DNA of 44,387 bases from Betaproteobacteria bacterium. GTDB lineage: Bacteria; Pseudomonadota; Gammaproteobacteria; Burkholderiales; Burkholderiaceae_C. Location: contig RFTU01000011.1 in the NCBI GenBank assembly GCA_009923315.1, forward strand, positions 1-44,387, read 5' to 3'. Positions 36,112-44,387 of this stretch are shown in pieces. Position numbers and translations under genes: made by a program. The notes below the pieces were generated by a model. The model worked only from the letters and a program-made list of their open reading frames with translations, was not told where the DNA came from and ran no database searches. The number at the start of each line of letters is the position of its first letter. Within the stretch, counting starts at the first letter, position 1.

Positions 36112-37947
36112 GTGAAGCGGCGCGGCTTCATGGCTTGTGCGGCGCGCCTGACAGGCCTTGCAGGCGCGACCACCGCTCCGGGGCTGTGGATGGCACCGGC
36201 TGAAGCATCGGGTGAAAAGGTCTTGCGATATGCCTTTCTGGCGCCCGAGAGCACGTTTGATCCGCCCTCGACCAACAGCGACTTCTACTCGAGCACGCTG
36301 ATCTCGCAGATCCTGGAAGCGCCACTGACCTACGACTACTTGGCGCGCCCGGTTCGGCTGATTCCCAACACCGCGCAAGCATTGCCTCAGATCAGCGCCG
36401 ATGGGCTGACGATCACGCTGCGCATCCGGCCAGGCATTTACTTTGCCGACGATGCAGCCTTCAAGGGCAGTCCGCGCCTGGACGCACAGGGGCGGCGCGA
36501 GTTGACGGCCGAAGACTATGTCTATTCGATCAAGCGCTTCTTCGACCCCCAGTACGCCTCCAGCGACCTCTACCTGTTCGAGGCAGCCAAGATGCCGGGC
36601 ATGGCCGCGCTGCGCGAGCGTGCCCTGAAGACACGCCGACCCTTCGACTACGACACGCCGGTGGCCGGCCTGTGTGCGCTGGACCGCTACACCCTGCGCA
36701 TCCAGATGGGTGAGGCCGACCCGCGCTGGTACTACAACCTGGCCGCCCCGGCGCTGACCGGGGCGGTGGCTCGCGAGGTGGTGGAGTTCTACGGCAAGGA
36801 CATCGGAGCCCATCCGGTGGGGACCGGTCCGTTTCGCTTGGCACAGTGGCGTCGTGCCTCGCGTATCGAACTGGTGAAGTCGCCGAGCTATCGGCGCCGT
36901 GTCTACGAGGGTACGCCATCCGATGACCCTGTGGCCCAGGCCATTGCCCAGCAGTTGAAGGGCCGGACCCTGCCCTGTGTGGACCGCATCGTCGTCGATG
37001 TGGTGGAGGAGGCCCAGCCGCGGTGGTTGACCTTTGTGCAGGGCGGCATCGACTGGATGGTGGTGCCCTCAGCCTTCGTGCCCCTGGCGGTTCCCGGTGG
37101 CCAACTGGCGCCCTTCCTGCAGAAGAAGGGCGTGCGCCTACAGACGGAGCTCACGGCTTCGATGTCGATGCACTACTTCTCCATGGACGATCCTGTGGTG
37201 GGCGGGTACACGCCGGACCGCGTGGCGCTGCGCCGTGCAATTGCAATGGCCTATGACGGGCCTTCGGACATCCGGTTGCTGCGCAACGGTATGGCCATAC
37301 CGGCACAGTCCACGCTGGTACCCCACACCGTGGGCTATGACGACGATTACCGCAGTGAGATGTCTTCGCACGACCCCGCAAGGGCGAAGGCCCTGCTGGA
37401 TGTGTACGGCTATACCGACCGCGATGGCGACGGATTTCGGGAGCGGCCCAATGGCAAGCCGCTGGTGCTGCGCATCGCCTCGCTGGGCACGCAAGCCGAC
37501 CGGGCGGCCAATGAGCTGTGGAAGCGTTGCCTCAATGCGGTGGGTCTGCGGGTGGAGTTTGAGGTGTCGACCTGGCCCGAGCTTCTCAAGAAGACCCGAA
37601 CCGGAGCCTTGCAGATCTGGGGCTACAGCTGGAGTGCACAGTCGCCCGATGGAGGCTTCTACCTGTCGATAGCCTACGGGCCGAATTCGGGTGATGCCAA
37701 CGATGCACGCTTCTCATGGCCGGCCTTTGATCGTTTGTACGAACAGCAGCGCCGCCTGCCCGATGGCCCACAGCGTTTGGCGCTGATGCGCCAAGCCAAG
37801 GACCTGCTGGTGGCCTATATGCCCTACAAGGTGCACCGGCACGAAAAGGTGGCCTGGCTGCAGCAGCCGTGGCTGCGGCATTTCTGGGCGCACCCGTTCA
37901 TGCGGGACACGTGGCAGTATCTGGACACCGAGCGTGTGGGCGCCTAG
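36112..37947 (+). CDS. YejA-like peptide-binding protein 3 (family 5)
   Basis: Third tandem family-5 binding protein, about 611 residues. A Tat-like leader (KRRGFMACAARLTGLAGATT) points to export by the Tat route, unlike copies 1 and 2. Shared blocks: KVLRYAFLAPESTFDPPS, KPG-like RPGIYFADDAAFKGSPRL, REVVEFYGKDIGAHPVGTGP, VEEAQPRWLTFVQGG, GMAIPAQSTLVPHTVGYDD, and DRDGDGFRERPNGKP. GTG at 36112 is taken as start, five bases after the copy 2 stop. A TTG at 36103 overlapping that stop by four bases is the alternative. The much longer upstream reading frame lies inside copy 2 and is not used. The three genes form one run. Confidence 0.9.
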   Translation: MKRRGFMACAARLTGLAGATTAPGLWMAPAEASGEKVLRYAFLAPESTFDPPSTNSDFYSSTLISQILEAPLTYDYLARPVRLIPNTAQALPQISADGLTITLRIRPGIYFADDAAFKGSPRLDAQGRRELTAEDYVYSIKRFFDPQYASSDLYLFEAAKMPGMAALRERALKTRRPFDYDTPVAGLCALDRYTLRIQMGEADPRWYYNLAAPALTGAVAREVVEFYGKDIGAHPVGTGPFRLAQWRRASRIELVKSPSYRRRVYEGTPSDDPVAQAIAQQLKGRTLPCVDRIVVDVVEEAQPRWLTFVQGGIDWMVVPSAFVPLAVPGGQLAPFLQKKGVRLQTELTASMSMHYFSMDDPVVGGYTPDRVALRRAIAMAYDGPSDIRLLRNGMAIPAQSTLVPHTVGYDDDYRSEMSSHDPARAKALLDVYGYTDRDGDGFRERPNGKPLVLRIASLGTQADRAANELWKRCLNAVGLRVEFEVSTWPELLKKTRTGALQIWGYSWSAQSPDGGFYLSIAYGPNSGDANDARFSWPAFDRLYEQQRRLPDGPQRLALMRQAKDLLVAYMPYKVHRHEKVAWLQQPWLRHFWAHPFMRDTWQYLDTERVGA

Positions 37948-37960
37948 CGCCGCCCTAGGC
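37942..37960 (+). other. Short stem-loop at the end of the binding-protein run
   Basis: GCCTAG (37942-37947, containing the stop) pairs with CTAGGC (37955-37960) around a 7-base loop. No T-run follows, so it is at best a weak terminator or an mRNA end structure. Confidence 0.3.
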
Positions 37961-37999
37961 TTGGGCCATACGAGCGATTGAAACGAAGACTGCTGTTGC

Positions 38000-40111
38000 A
38001 TGATGGCCAACCGCTATCCCTCTTTGCCCCAACCTCGGATCGCCGCGTATGCCGATTGGCTGGCGTCTGAGCGTGGCTTGTCCTTTTCAACGTACGAAGA
38101 CCTCTGGCGGTGGTCGGTGGAGGACCTGGAGGGGTTTTGGCGCTCGATCTGGGATTACTTCGCCGTCCAGTCGGACACGCCGAACCCCACCGTGCTGCAA
38201 GGCCGCACCATGCCCGGCGCACAATGGTTTGCGGGTGTGCGCCTGAACTTCGTGCAGCAGGTGCTGCGACATGGGCCGACCGCAGACGCTGCGGGGCATC
38301 CTGCCATCGTGTTCTGCAACGAGGCTCTGCTGGCACAAGGTGCCGTTCGGGAACTGAGTTGGACAGATCTGCGGCGGCAGGTGGCCACGGTCGCGCTTCA
38401 CCTGCGCGCGCAGGGCGTGCAGCCCGGCGATCGGGTGTGCGCGGTGATGCCGCATGTACCGCAGACGGTGGTGATGTTCCTGGCCACTGTCAGCTTGGGT
38501 GCGGTTTGGAGCTTGTGCTCGCCCGACATGGGGCCGGTGGCCATCCTGGACCGCTTCAGGCAGATTGAGCCGAAGGTGCTCGTGATGGCACAGAGCTACA
38601 CCTGGGGTGGGGTGCAGCACGATCGCCGAGCGTTGTTGCAGGAGGTGCGCGCGGGGCTGGCGTCGCTGCGGCATGTGATGCTGTGGCGTGAAGACGACTC
38701 GTCGGTGGCCTCCACGGCCAGCACAGGAAGCCCTGGGGCCCAGCGGCCTGTCGTACTGAACGAGGTGATGCGTGGTGCCGATGGTGCCGGCCAGGGTGTG
38801 GGCAACGCCGACTGGGAGGCCTACGAACCCACCGCCGTACCCTTCGACCACCCCCTGTGGATCGTGTACTCCAGCGGCACCACCGGTCTGCCCAAGCCCA
38901 TCGTGCACGGGCACGGCGGCATCCTGCTGGAGATGCTCAAGGGCGGGGTGCTGCACAACAACCTCGGACCGTCCGCACTCACGGGCGACCGTTTCCACTG
39001 GTTCTCCAGCACCGGGTGGATCATGTGGAACGCGGGAATAGGCGGGTTGCTCGGTGGCACCACCCTGTGCATCTTCGATGGCAGCCCGAGTGGCCCCTCC
39101 AAGATGCCGGACTGGAGTGTGCTGTGGCGCTTTGCGGCGCTGACCGGCGTGACCTTCTTCGGTGCGGGCGCGGCCTACTACGCCGGCTGTTTGAAGGCCG
39201 ATGTGCGACCGATGGAGGTGGCCGATCTGTCAAGGCTGCGCTACATCGGCTCCACCGGCTCACCGTTGAGCGACGAGTGCTACGACTGGATCTGGGAGCG
39301 GCTGCCGCGCATCGACGGGCAACCCATCTGGATCAACCCCATCAGCGGCGGTACGGACTTCGCGGGGGCCTTCGTGGCGGGCAACATCATGTTGCCTGTG
39401 GTGCGTGGGCAGATGCAGGTGCGCTGCCTGGGGGCGGCCGTGCAGGCCTGGAATGAAGACGGCCAGCCACTGATGGACGAAGTGGGTGAACTGGTGTGCA
39501 CCGAGCCCATGCCCTCGATGCCGCTGAGATTCTGGAACGATGAAGGGGATCGACGGTACCGAGAGGCGTACTTCGACGCGTACCCGGCCACGGCCGAGCG
39601 GCCTGCGGTATGGCGGCACGGTGATTGGATCCGCCTCATCCCGCATCACAGCGCCGATGGGGCGCTGCAGTCGGTGGGCTCCATCATCTATGGCCGCAGC
39701 GATGCCACCATCAACCGTTACGGCGTGCGCATGGGTACAGCCGAGCTGTACCGCGCGGTGGAGGCCCTGCCCGATGTGATGGACAGCCTGGTGGTGGATC
39801 TGGAGTATCTGGGCCGCGAAAGCTGGATGCCGCTGTTCGTGGTGCTGCGCGAAGGCCAGGTCTTGGATGAAGCGCTTCGGCAGCGCCTGCGTCACGCCAT
39901 CCGACACGCGTTGTCCGCGCGGCATGTGCCCAGTGAAATCTTCCAGGTGCAGGCGATCCCCCGAACGCTGTCGGGCAAGAAGATGGAACTGCCGGTGAAG
40001 AAGTTGCTGATGGGTGCGGCCCCCGACGAGGTGATGAAGCGTGACGCCATGGCCAATTCCCAGAGCATCGACTGGTTCATCGAGCTGGCCAGGCGGCGGG
40101 CGCAGACCTGA
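38000..40111 (+). CDS. Acetoacetate-CoA ligase (acetoacetyl-CoA synthetase)
   Basis: Activates acetoacetate with CoA and ATP, giving acetoacetyl-CoA for ketone-body, polyhydroxybutyrate or lipid metabolism. The 703-residue protein has the family's N-terminal EDLEGFWRSIWDYFAV and GAQWFAGVRLNF, the AMP-binding signature IVYSSGTTGLPKPIVHGHGG (P-loop about 289-298), FHWFSSTGWIMWN, YIGSTGSPLSDECYDWIWE, ISGGTDFAGAFV, GRSDATINRYGVRMGTAE and the catalytic lysine near K660 in LSGKKMELPVKKL. These closing motifs distinguish it from acetyl-CoA synthetase. ATG at 38000 is followed by another at 38003; the ribosome-binding site is weak. It stands alone, 52 bases after the binding-protein run. Confidence 0.93.
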   Translation: MMANRYPSLPQPRIAAYADWLASERGLSFSTYEDLWRWSVEDLEGFWRSIWDYFAVQSDTPNPTVLQGRTMPGAQWFAGVRLNFVQQVLRHGPTADAAGHPAIVFCNEALLAQGAVRELSWTDLRRQVATVALHLRAQGVQPGDRVCAVMPHVPQTVVMFLATVSLGAVWSLCSPDMGPVAILDRFRQIEPKVLVMAQSYTWGGVQHDRRALLQEVRAGLASLRHVMLWREDDSSVASTASTGSPGAQRPVVLNEVMRGADGAGQGVGNADWEAYEPTAVPFDHPLWIVYSSGTTGLPKPIVHGHGGILLEMLKGGVLHNNLGPSALTGDRFHWFSSTGWIMWNAGIGGLLGGTTLCIFDGSPSGPSKMPDWSVLWRFAALTGVTFFGAGAAYYAGCLKADVRPMEVADLSRLRYIGSTGSPLSDECYDWIWERLPRIDGQPIWINPISGGTDFAGAFVAGNIMLPVVRGQMQVRCLGAAVQAWNEDGQPLMDEVGELVCTEPMPSMPLRFWNDEGDRRYREAYFDAYPATAERPAVWRHGDWIRLIPHHSADGALQSVGSIIYGRSDATINRYGVRMGTAELYRAVEALPDVMDSLVVDLEYLGRESWMPLFVVLREGQVLDEALRQRLRHAIRHALSARHVPSEIFQVQAIPRTLSGKKMELPVKKLLMGAAPDEVMKRDAMANSQSIDWFIELARRRAQT

Positions 40112-40286
40112 GGTTGCTGCTGACCACTGCAGACGCTGCGCAAGGTTTCTTCACATCCATGCCTGACAATGCGGTAACTGACGCGAGCTGAGGCGCCGGT
40201 CAACCGGTGCGGCGCTTGCGCGTTGAAAGCCAATGCAATGCTGCGCCGGTTGATGTCCTGCGCCGTCGCCCTGAACCTTGGATGCC

Positions 40287-40793
40287 ATGAAAACCCGATT
40301 CCTTCTCATTCCCATGCTGGCGCTGGCCACCCTACTGGGCGCCTGCGCCACCTCCAGCCCCGATGTCGTCCGCCGCGATGAAGCACAGCGCCAGTCCGTG
40401 GTCTACGACGCGGTGCTGCTGTCCATTCGCGATGTGAAGATCGATGGCTCGCAAAGCGGCGTGGGTGGCGTGGCCGGCGCGGTGGCCGGTGGCGTGGCCG
40501 CTTCCACCGTAGGCAAGGGCCGCGGCAGCGATGTGGCGGCCGTGCTGGGCGCTATCGCGGGCGCGGCGGTGGGCAATGCCATGGAGCGCAGCGGCACGAC
40601 CGAAGAGGCTGAGGAACTGCTGCTGCAATTCGGCAACGGCGAACGCCGCACCATCGTACAAGGCAAGGGTCAAGACCAGCTTCGTGCAGGCGATGCGGTC
40701 ATCGTGATCCAAACCGGACAGCGGTTCCGCGTGGTGAGGGCCCCGGCGCGCGCGTCCAGCGGTGCGCCCGCGCCAGCTTCGGCCGGCAAGTAA
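40287..40793 (+). CDS. Outer-membrane lipoprotein with glycine zipper
   Basis: Predicted SlyB/Pcp-like lipoprotein, 168 residues. The leader MKTRFLLIPMLALATLLGAC has a clear lipobox with Cys20. A Gly/Ala-rich glycine-zipper region (about 55-96, VGGVAGAVAGGVAAS and AAVLGAIAGAAVGNAM) is expected to insert in the membrane. The C-terminal part (LLLQFGNGERRTIVQ, DAVIVIQTGQRFRVVRA) resembles the small beta domain of SlyB-type proteins. The ATG at 40287 gives the shortest normal leader; a TTG at 40278 is not needed. It is a single gene with 175 bases before it that contain only a 6-bp GC hairpin (40193-40198/40210-40215) and no clear promoter. Confidence 0.88.
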   Translation: MKTRFLLIPMLALATLLGACATSSPDVVRRDEAQRQSVVYDAVLLSIRDVKIDGSQSGVGGVAGAVAGGVAASTVGKGRGSDVAAVLGAIAGAAVGNAMERSGTTEEAEELLLQFGNGERRTIVQGKGQDQLRAGDAVIVIQTGQRFRVVRAPARASSGAPAPASAGK

Positions 40794-40795
40794 AC

Positions 40796-40812
40796 CGCGC
40801 CCGAAGGGCGCG
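40796..40812 (+). terminator. GC hairpin after the lipoprotein gene
   Basis: A perfect 7-bp stem (CGCGCCC with GGGCGCG) around a GAA loop begins three bases past the stop. No T-run follows on either strand, so termination activity is uncertain. It lies between convergent genes. Confidence 0.4.
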
Positions 40813-40868
40813 CGCCGTTGGCGATCCACCCCGCGGGCAGCCAGCCCTCGGCGCCACCGGCGGATACC

Positions 40869-42905
40869 TCACCAGACCGACACGGGGTCCTCGGCCACCA
40901 TGCCGTCACCGGGCTTGCAGCCGTAGGTCTGCGCGAAGGCGGGCATGTTGCTCAGGGGCCCGCGAACGCGGAAGGGGCCTGGAGAGTGCTGTCCGGTTCG
41001 GATCTGCTGCTCCAGGGCCTCGTTGCGCTGCTTGCCGCGCCAGATCAGCGCGTTGGTGGTGAAGAATTGACGCGCCGCCGCGTTGGCATCGGCTGCAGGC
41101 AGGTTCTGCCGCTTGAGCGCCAACTGCAGCGCATCGTAGGCGATGTTGATGCCGCCCAAGTCGGAGATGTTCTCACCGAGCATCTGGCGGCCGTTGATGC
41201 GCAGGCCCGGCAACACCTCGTACCGGCTGTAGAAGTCCGCCACGCGGTCGGCCCGGGCCTTGTACGCGGCGGCGTCTTCCGGTGCCCACCAGTCTTTCAG
41301 GTTGCCCACCGCGTCGTATTGGCGCCCGCGGTCGTCGAAGTGGTGGATGATCTCGTGGCCGATCACCATGCCGATGCCGCCATAGTTTGAGGCGTCGCTG
41401 GCCTTCTCATCAAAGAAGGGCGGCTGCAGGATGCCGGCAGGAAACACGATGCGGTTTTGGCCCGCAGCGAAGGCGTTGACGATGTGCGGTGAGGTGTCCC
41501 AGCGATTGCGGTCGGTGGGCTTGGGCAGGTCGGCCAATCGCTGCGCGTGGCCCCAGGCCTGCACCTTCATGAAGTTGCCGGCCGGGTCCTTCGGGTCGAG
41601 TGTCAGGCCACTGTAGTCGGGCCACTTCTCAGGCCCACCGATCTGCGCGCTGAGGCTGGCGAGTTTTTCCTGGGCTCGCAACTTGGTTTGCGGGCCCATC
41701 CAGGGCAGGCCGTCAATGCGGGTGCGCATGGCCGCACGCACATCCTCGATCATCGCGTTGGCTCGTGCTTGCGCCTGGGGTGAGAAGGACTCGCGCACGA
41801 ACAGTTCGCCCAGGGTCTGCGCCAACGGTTCCCAACCGGTGCGACCACCGATGAGGTTGATGAGCTGCTCGCTGCGCGGATTGGCCTTGGTGATGCCGCG
41901 CTGCACGCGCTCCTTCCATTCAAAGGAGGCGGCCTGGAACGGTTCATCCAACCAAGGCGCCAGGGCGTCCAGCAGGCGCACGCGCAGGTAGGTTTGCCAC
42001 GTCGCCAAGGGGGCCTGCTGGGCGAGTTCGGCCGTGGCCTGCGCGTGGCGCGGTTGAGGCAGCATGAAGTCTTGGTCGGCCTTCAGGCGATCGGCGGTGG
42101 CGCCAGCAGCGCGAGCCCAAGCGGTCCAGTTGAAGCCTGGTGCCTCGGCCTGCAAGGTCTGGAGCGTGCGCCGGTGGTTCGTGGCTTGCGGGTTGCGCCG
42201 CTCCACGGCGGTGAGCATGGACTCCGCCAGCTTCTTCTCGAAGGCCATCAGCGCCTCGAGAGTGGCGTCGTCGTGCGCGGCTCCGGCCAACTGCAGCAGT
42301 TGGCGCGCATAGGACCGGTAGGCGTCCTGCAGGCGTTTGGAGGTGGCGTCGGTCTTGAGGTAGTCGTCGCGGTCGGGCAGGCCGATACCGCTGCCGCCAA
42401 CGTTGAGGATGTGACGGCGCACGTCCTGGTTGTCGGGCATCACGAACAGGCCGACGGGGCCGCCCAGGCGGGCTTGGGTGAAGTCGGCCAACAGCGCCGG
42501 CAGCTGGCCGCGATCCTGGAGGGAGTCGATGCGCTGCAACATCGCTTGGGCAGGCTTCAGTCCCGCGGCCTTGGCAATAGACGGATCCAACGCACTGCCG
42601 TACCAGGCGGCCAACAGTTTCAGCCCCGGCGTATTCTGTTGTTGCGGTTCGGCCAGTAGCTTGTCCAAGGCACGGATGAGCAGCCGGGTGTTGGAGATGG
42701 CCAACTGGTCGAAGCTGCCGATGCGCGCACGGTCGGGCGGCAGCTCGGTGCTGGCGACCCATTGCCCGTTGATGTGGGCATAGAAATCGGTGCAGGCGGC
42801 AACCGTCGGCTCGGCCGCCAGGGCGATGGACGAGACCATGGCGCTGGCGGCGGTGACGCCAAGGGCCAGGGCTCGACGCAGGGGGGGTACATGGAGAAGT
42901 TTCAT
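40869..42905 (-). CDS. M13-family (neprilysin/PepO-like) metallopeptidase
   Basis: Zinc endopeptidase of family M13, 678 residues from the ATG at 42905. A signal peptide (LRRALALGVTAASAMVSSIALAAE) indicates export to the periplasm or beyond. The N-terminal M13 domain opens DFYAHINGQWVAS and has VGLFVMPDNQDVRRHILNVG and GIGLPDRDDYLK. The catalytic domain has RIVFPAGILQPPFFD, the zinc motif HEIIHHFDD (H517, E518, H521), the third ligand E578 in GENISDLGG and a terminal YGCKPGDGM region. The usual NAYY segment reads NAFAAGQN. An upstream in-frame ATG at 42974 is not needed. It lies 72 bases after the phosphoesterase stop on the same strand. Confidence 0.93.
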   Translation of the reverse strand: MKLLHVPPLRRALALGVTAASAMVSSIALAAEPTVAACTDFYAHINGQWVASTELPPDRARIGSFDQLAISNTRLLIRALDKLLAEPQQQNTPGLKLLAAWYGSALDPSIAKAAGLKPAQAMLQRIDSLQDRGQLPALLADFTQARLGGPVGLFVMPDNQDVRRHILNVGGSGIGLPDRDDYLKTDATSKRLQDAYRSYARQLLQLAGAAHDDATLEALMAFEKKLAESMLTAVERRNPQATNHRRTLQTLQAEAPGFNWTAWARAAGATADRLKADQDFMLPQPRHAQATAELAQQAPLATWQTYLRVRLLDALAPWLDEPFQAASFEWKERVQRGITKANPRSEQLINLIGGRTGWEPLAQTLGELFVRESFSPQAQARANAMIEDVRAAMRTRIDGLPWMGPQTKLRAQEKLASLSAQIGGPEKWPDYSGLTLDPKDPAGNFMKVQAWGHAQRLADLPKPTDRNRWDTSPHIVNAFAAGQNRIVFPAGILQPPFFDEKASDASNYGGIGMVIGHEIIHHFDDRGRQYDAVGNLKDWWAPEDAAAYKARADRVADFYSRYEVLPGLRINGRQMLGENISDLGGINIAYDALQLALKRQNLPAADANAAARQFFTTNALIWRGKQRNEALEQQIRTGQHSPGPFRVRGPLSNMPAFAQTYGCKPGDGMVAEDPVSVW

Positions 42906-42977
42906 GCCCGCAGGATAGCGCTTGCGCGGGCCGTCGACAGGGCTGTGGCTTTGAGGGTGGCGCCGATCGACCACGCG

Positions 42978-44345
42978 CTACCGGTTCACCACCCACCGGT
43001 GATCGACCTGCCCATTCACCCGAGTGGCCGTTTGGGCCGTGGGCAGCCAGGTGCGGACATACTCGGAGGTCACGGTGGTCGGTGAAACGGTGACCCGCAG
43101 GTGTCCGCTGCTGGCCAGGAAGGTGCCGGCCAAGTACCTGTAGTCGGCAGCCAGCTGGTCGCCGTTGTTCGAGTTGCGGGCGCTGGGTTGCGGCACCAGC
43201 TGGTAGATCACGCCGTCGAGCACCTGATGGGCGTAGAAGTGGTCGTGTCCATGGAAGACGGCGGTGACCTTGTGGCGCACCAACAGGTCGTGGATCGGTG
43301 CCGACCAGCCGGGGCGCTTGGTGGCGAAGCCCGGGCTCCCATCGGCATTGCGCCCACCCCATTCGAACAGGGGTGCGGCCTCCGAGCCGCCGCGCATCTG
43401 GCCCTCAGCGGAGCCGCCCACCAGGTTGTGGATGAAGACGAAGGTGTGAGCCGCCGTCTTGCTCTGCAGAACGCCTTCCAGCCAACGGTATTGGCGTTCG
43501 CCGAGCGTGATGTTCCAGGGGTCGCGGTTGGCCGTGGCGCGGCTGTTCCAAAAAGGGTCGAGCACGATGAACTGCGCATCACCCCAGCGCCAGGCGTACC
43601 AGGCCGCGCGTTCGCCGGTGTAGGGTTCGATGTTGAGGTCGCCGCTGTAGAAACCGCCGGGCAGCGGGTTCAGGAAGTAGCGCTTGCGGGCCTTGGTGGC
43701 CCAGATGGGCAGGCTCTCGGCCTGTCCGGTGTAGGACCAACCCAGCTCGCCGTCGTGGTTGCCGTTGACCAGGAACACCGGCACCGAGTGCCCGATGCGG
43801 GCAAAGTGGCCGCGTTCCTGGATGTAGCGGTTGTTGACAACGGTGGCGTTGGGCGCGGGGCTGACGATCGCGCTGAGCGGTTCGCTGTATTTCTCCGTCA
43901 TGAAGGTGTCGCCCAGGTCGATATGGAAATCCGGCGAGGCCAGCGGAATGTTGTCCAGGGTGCGGCGGTAGGTCTCCAAGTCGGAGTTTTCGTCCAGGTG
44001 CGAATCGGCCTGGATGGTGAAGGTGTAGGTGCTGCCCGGGCGGCGTGCCGTGCGCCAACGGTATTCACTGCTGTCCACGGCACCGGTGGCACCGGTGGCG
44101 GTGAAGGCGAGCTTCCAGCGGTAGGCGGCGTCGGGCTGCAGGCCGTCGACCAAGACCTCCAGGGGTTCACCGGCCTGCAGCGCCACCACAGGGCCGCGGG
44201 ATTCGCTGGCCGATAGGATCCCCCAACTCAACTGCACCGTGCCGGACTGCGTTGGGCTGAAGAGCTTGACGCGCACGCGGGTGTCTTCCGGCGCACCGAG
44301 GAGGATGTCGCCGGTGAAGGCGATGGCCGGCGCCATCGCGCGCAC
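42978..44345 (-). CDS. Purple-acid-phosphatase-like metallophosphoesterase, N-terminus incomplete
   Basis: Metallophosphoesterase with an N-terminal fibronectin-like domain (about 10-100, GDILLGAPEDTRVRVKLFSP, LQPDAAYRWKLAF), as in purple acid phosphatase-like proteins. Metal-binding motifs: QADSHLDEN (D114, H116), IDLGDTF (D146), VNGNHDGE (N196, H197), FIHNLVGG and FHGHDHFYAH. The frame opens with a GTG at 44345, with an ATG at 44336. No signal peptide precedes the domain, and an in-frame TGA lies at 44370-44372, only 24 bases upstream of the GTG. Relatives are normally secreted, so the leader has probably been lost to a frameshift or lies out of frame near the window edge. Natural substrate is unknown. 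Confidence 0.87.
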   Translation of the reverse strand: MRAMAPAIAFTGDILLGAPEDTRVRVKLFSPTQSGTVQLSWGILSASESRGPVVALQAGEPLEVLVDGLQPDAAYRWKLAFTATGATGAVDSSEYRWRTARRPGSTYTFTIQADSHLDENSDLETYRRTLDNIPLASPDFHIDLGDTFMTEKYSEPLSAIVSPAPNATVVNNRYIQERGHFARIGHSVPVFLVNGNHDGELGWSYTGQAESLPIWATKARKRYFLNPLPGGFYSGDLNIEPYTGERAAWYAWRWGDAQFIVLDPFWNSRATANRDPWNITLGERQYRWLEGVLQSKTAAHTFVFIHNLVGGSAEGQMRGGSEAAPLFEWGGRNADGSPGFATKRPGWSAPIHDLLVRHKVTAVFHGHDHFYAHQVLDGVIYQLVPQPSARNSNNGDQLAADYRYLAGTFLASSGHLRVTVSPTTVTSEYVRTWLPTAQTATRVNGQVDHRWVVNR

Positions 44346-44387
44346 CCTGCCGTCAAGGCCCTGTTGGCTTCAGCGCTGCTGCTGACT

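Noticed and set aside
41944-43362. A 472-codon minus-strand frame spanning the M13 peptidase start and the phosphoesterase end
   Set aside because: Same strand but different frame from two genes with intact catalytic motifs; its composition is Pro/Arg/Ala-rich with no motif.

Overview
The window is GC-rich, gene-dense DNA from a betaproteobacterium, most likely a Burkholderiales of the Leptothrix/Rubrivivax/Roseateles kind. The clues are three Bug-family periplasmic receptors, an Oar-type TonB receptor, YejABEF-type peptide transport with several binding proteins, and codon use typical of that order. I see no rRNA, tRNA, CRISPR array, prophage or insertion sequence. No gene-free stretch exceeds 300 bases.

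Layout. (1) 1-6225, minus strand: a YibF-like glutathione S-transferase reading frame that runs into superoxide dismutase sequence at the window edge, a frameshifted Oar-like TonB-dependent receptor with a strong terminator, and a lipoprotein 5'-nucleotidase. (2) 6260-18713: a nucleoside-salvage locus. Adenosine deaminase faces away from a tightly coupled plus-strand operon: BMP-type nucleoside-binding protein, ATPase, two permeases, cytidine deaminase, purine nucleoside phosphorylase, an S9 oligopeptidase, deoC and a disrupted deoA. Convergent upp follows. (3) 18857-21038: purB and pyrF. (4) 21042-26654: an M14 carboxypeptidase, three Bug receptors and a DUF1003 membrane protein. (5) 26648-37947: a minus-strand operon of YejB/YejE/YejF-like peptide importer genes, a coupled LysE exporter, a VOC protein and a DUF3047 lipoprotein. 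It diverges from three tandem YejA-like binding proteins. (6) 38000-44345: acetoacetyl-CoA synthetase, a glycine-zipper lipoprotein, an M13 peptidase and a purple-acid-phosphatase-like phosphoesterase.

How it works together. Region 2 forms a nearly complete route from extracellular nucleotides to central metabolism. The envelope nucleotidase makes nucleosides, the ABC system imports them, Add and Cdd deaminate them, PNP and DeoA cleave them, DeoC splits deoxyribose-5-phosphate, and Upp recovers uracil. No phosphopentomutase (DeoB) is visible, so that step must be encoded elsewhere. Region 5 is a peptide-uptake system whose last ABC gene overlaps an amino-acid exporter, suggesting import of peptides with overflow export of residues. 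With the S9, M14 and M13 peptidases, the window looks like a nucleoside- and peptide-scavenging region.

Several genes show length lesions: the GST/SOD junction, a 1-base shift in the TonB receptor, about 14 bases missing in deoA, 12 codons missing in the first YejA-like protein and a missing N-terminus in the last phosphoesterase. They may be real decay or assembly error and should be checked against reads before any biology is built on them. I did not find a clearly new defence or mobile system. The most unusual arrangements are the oligopeptidase inside the nucleoside operon and the LysE exporter coupled to the peptide importer.
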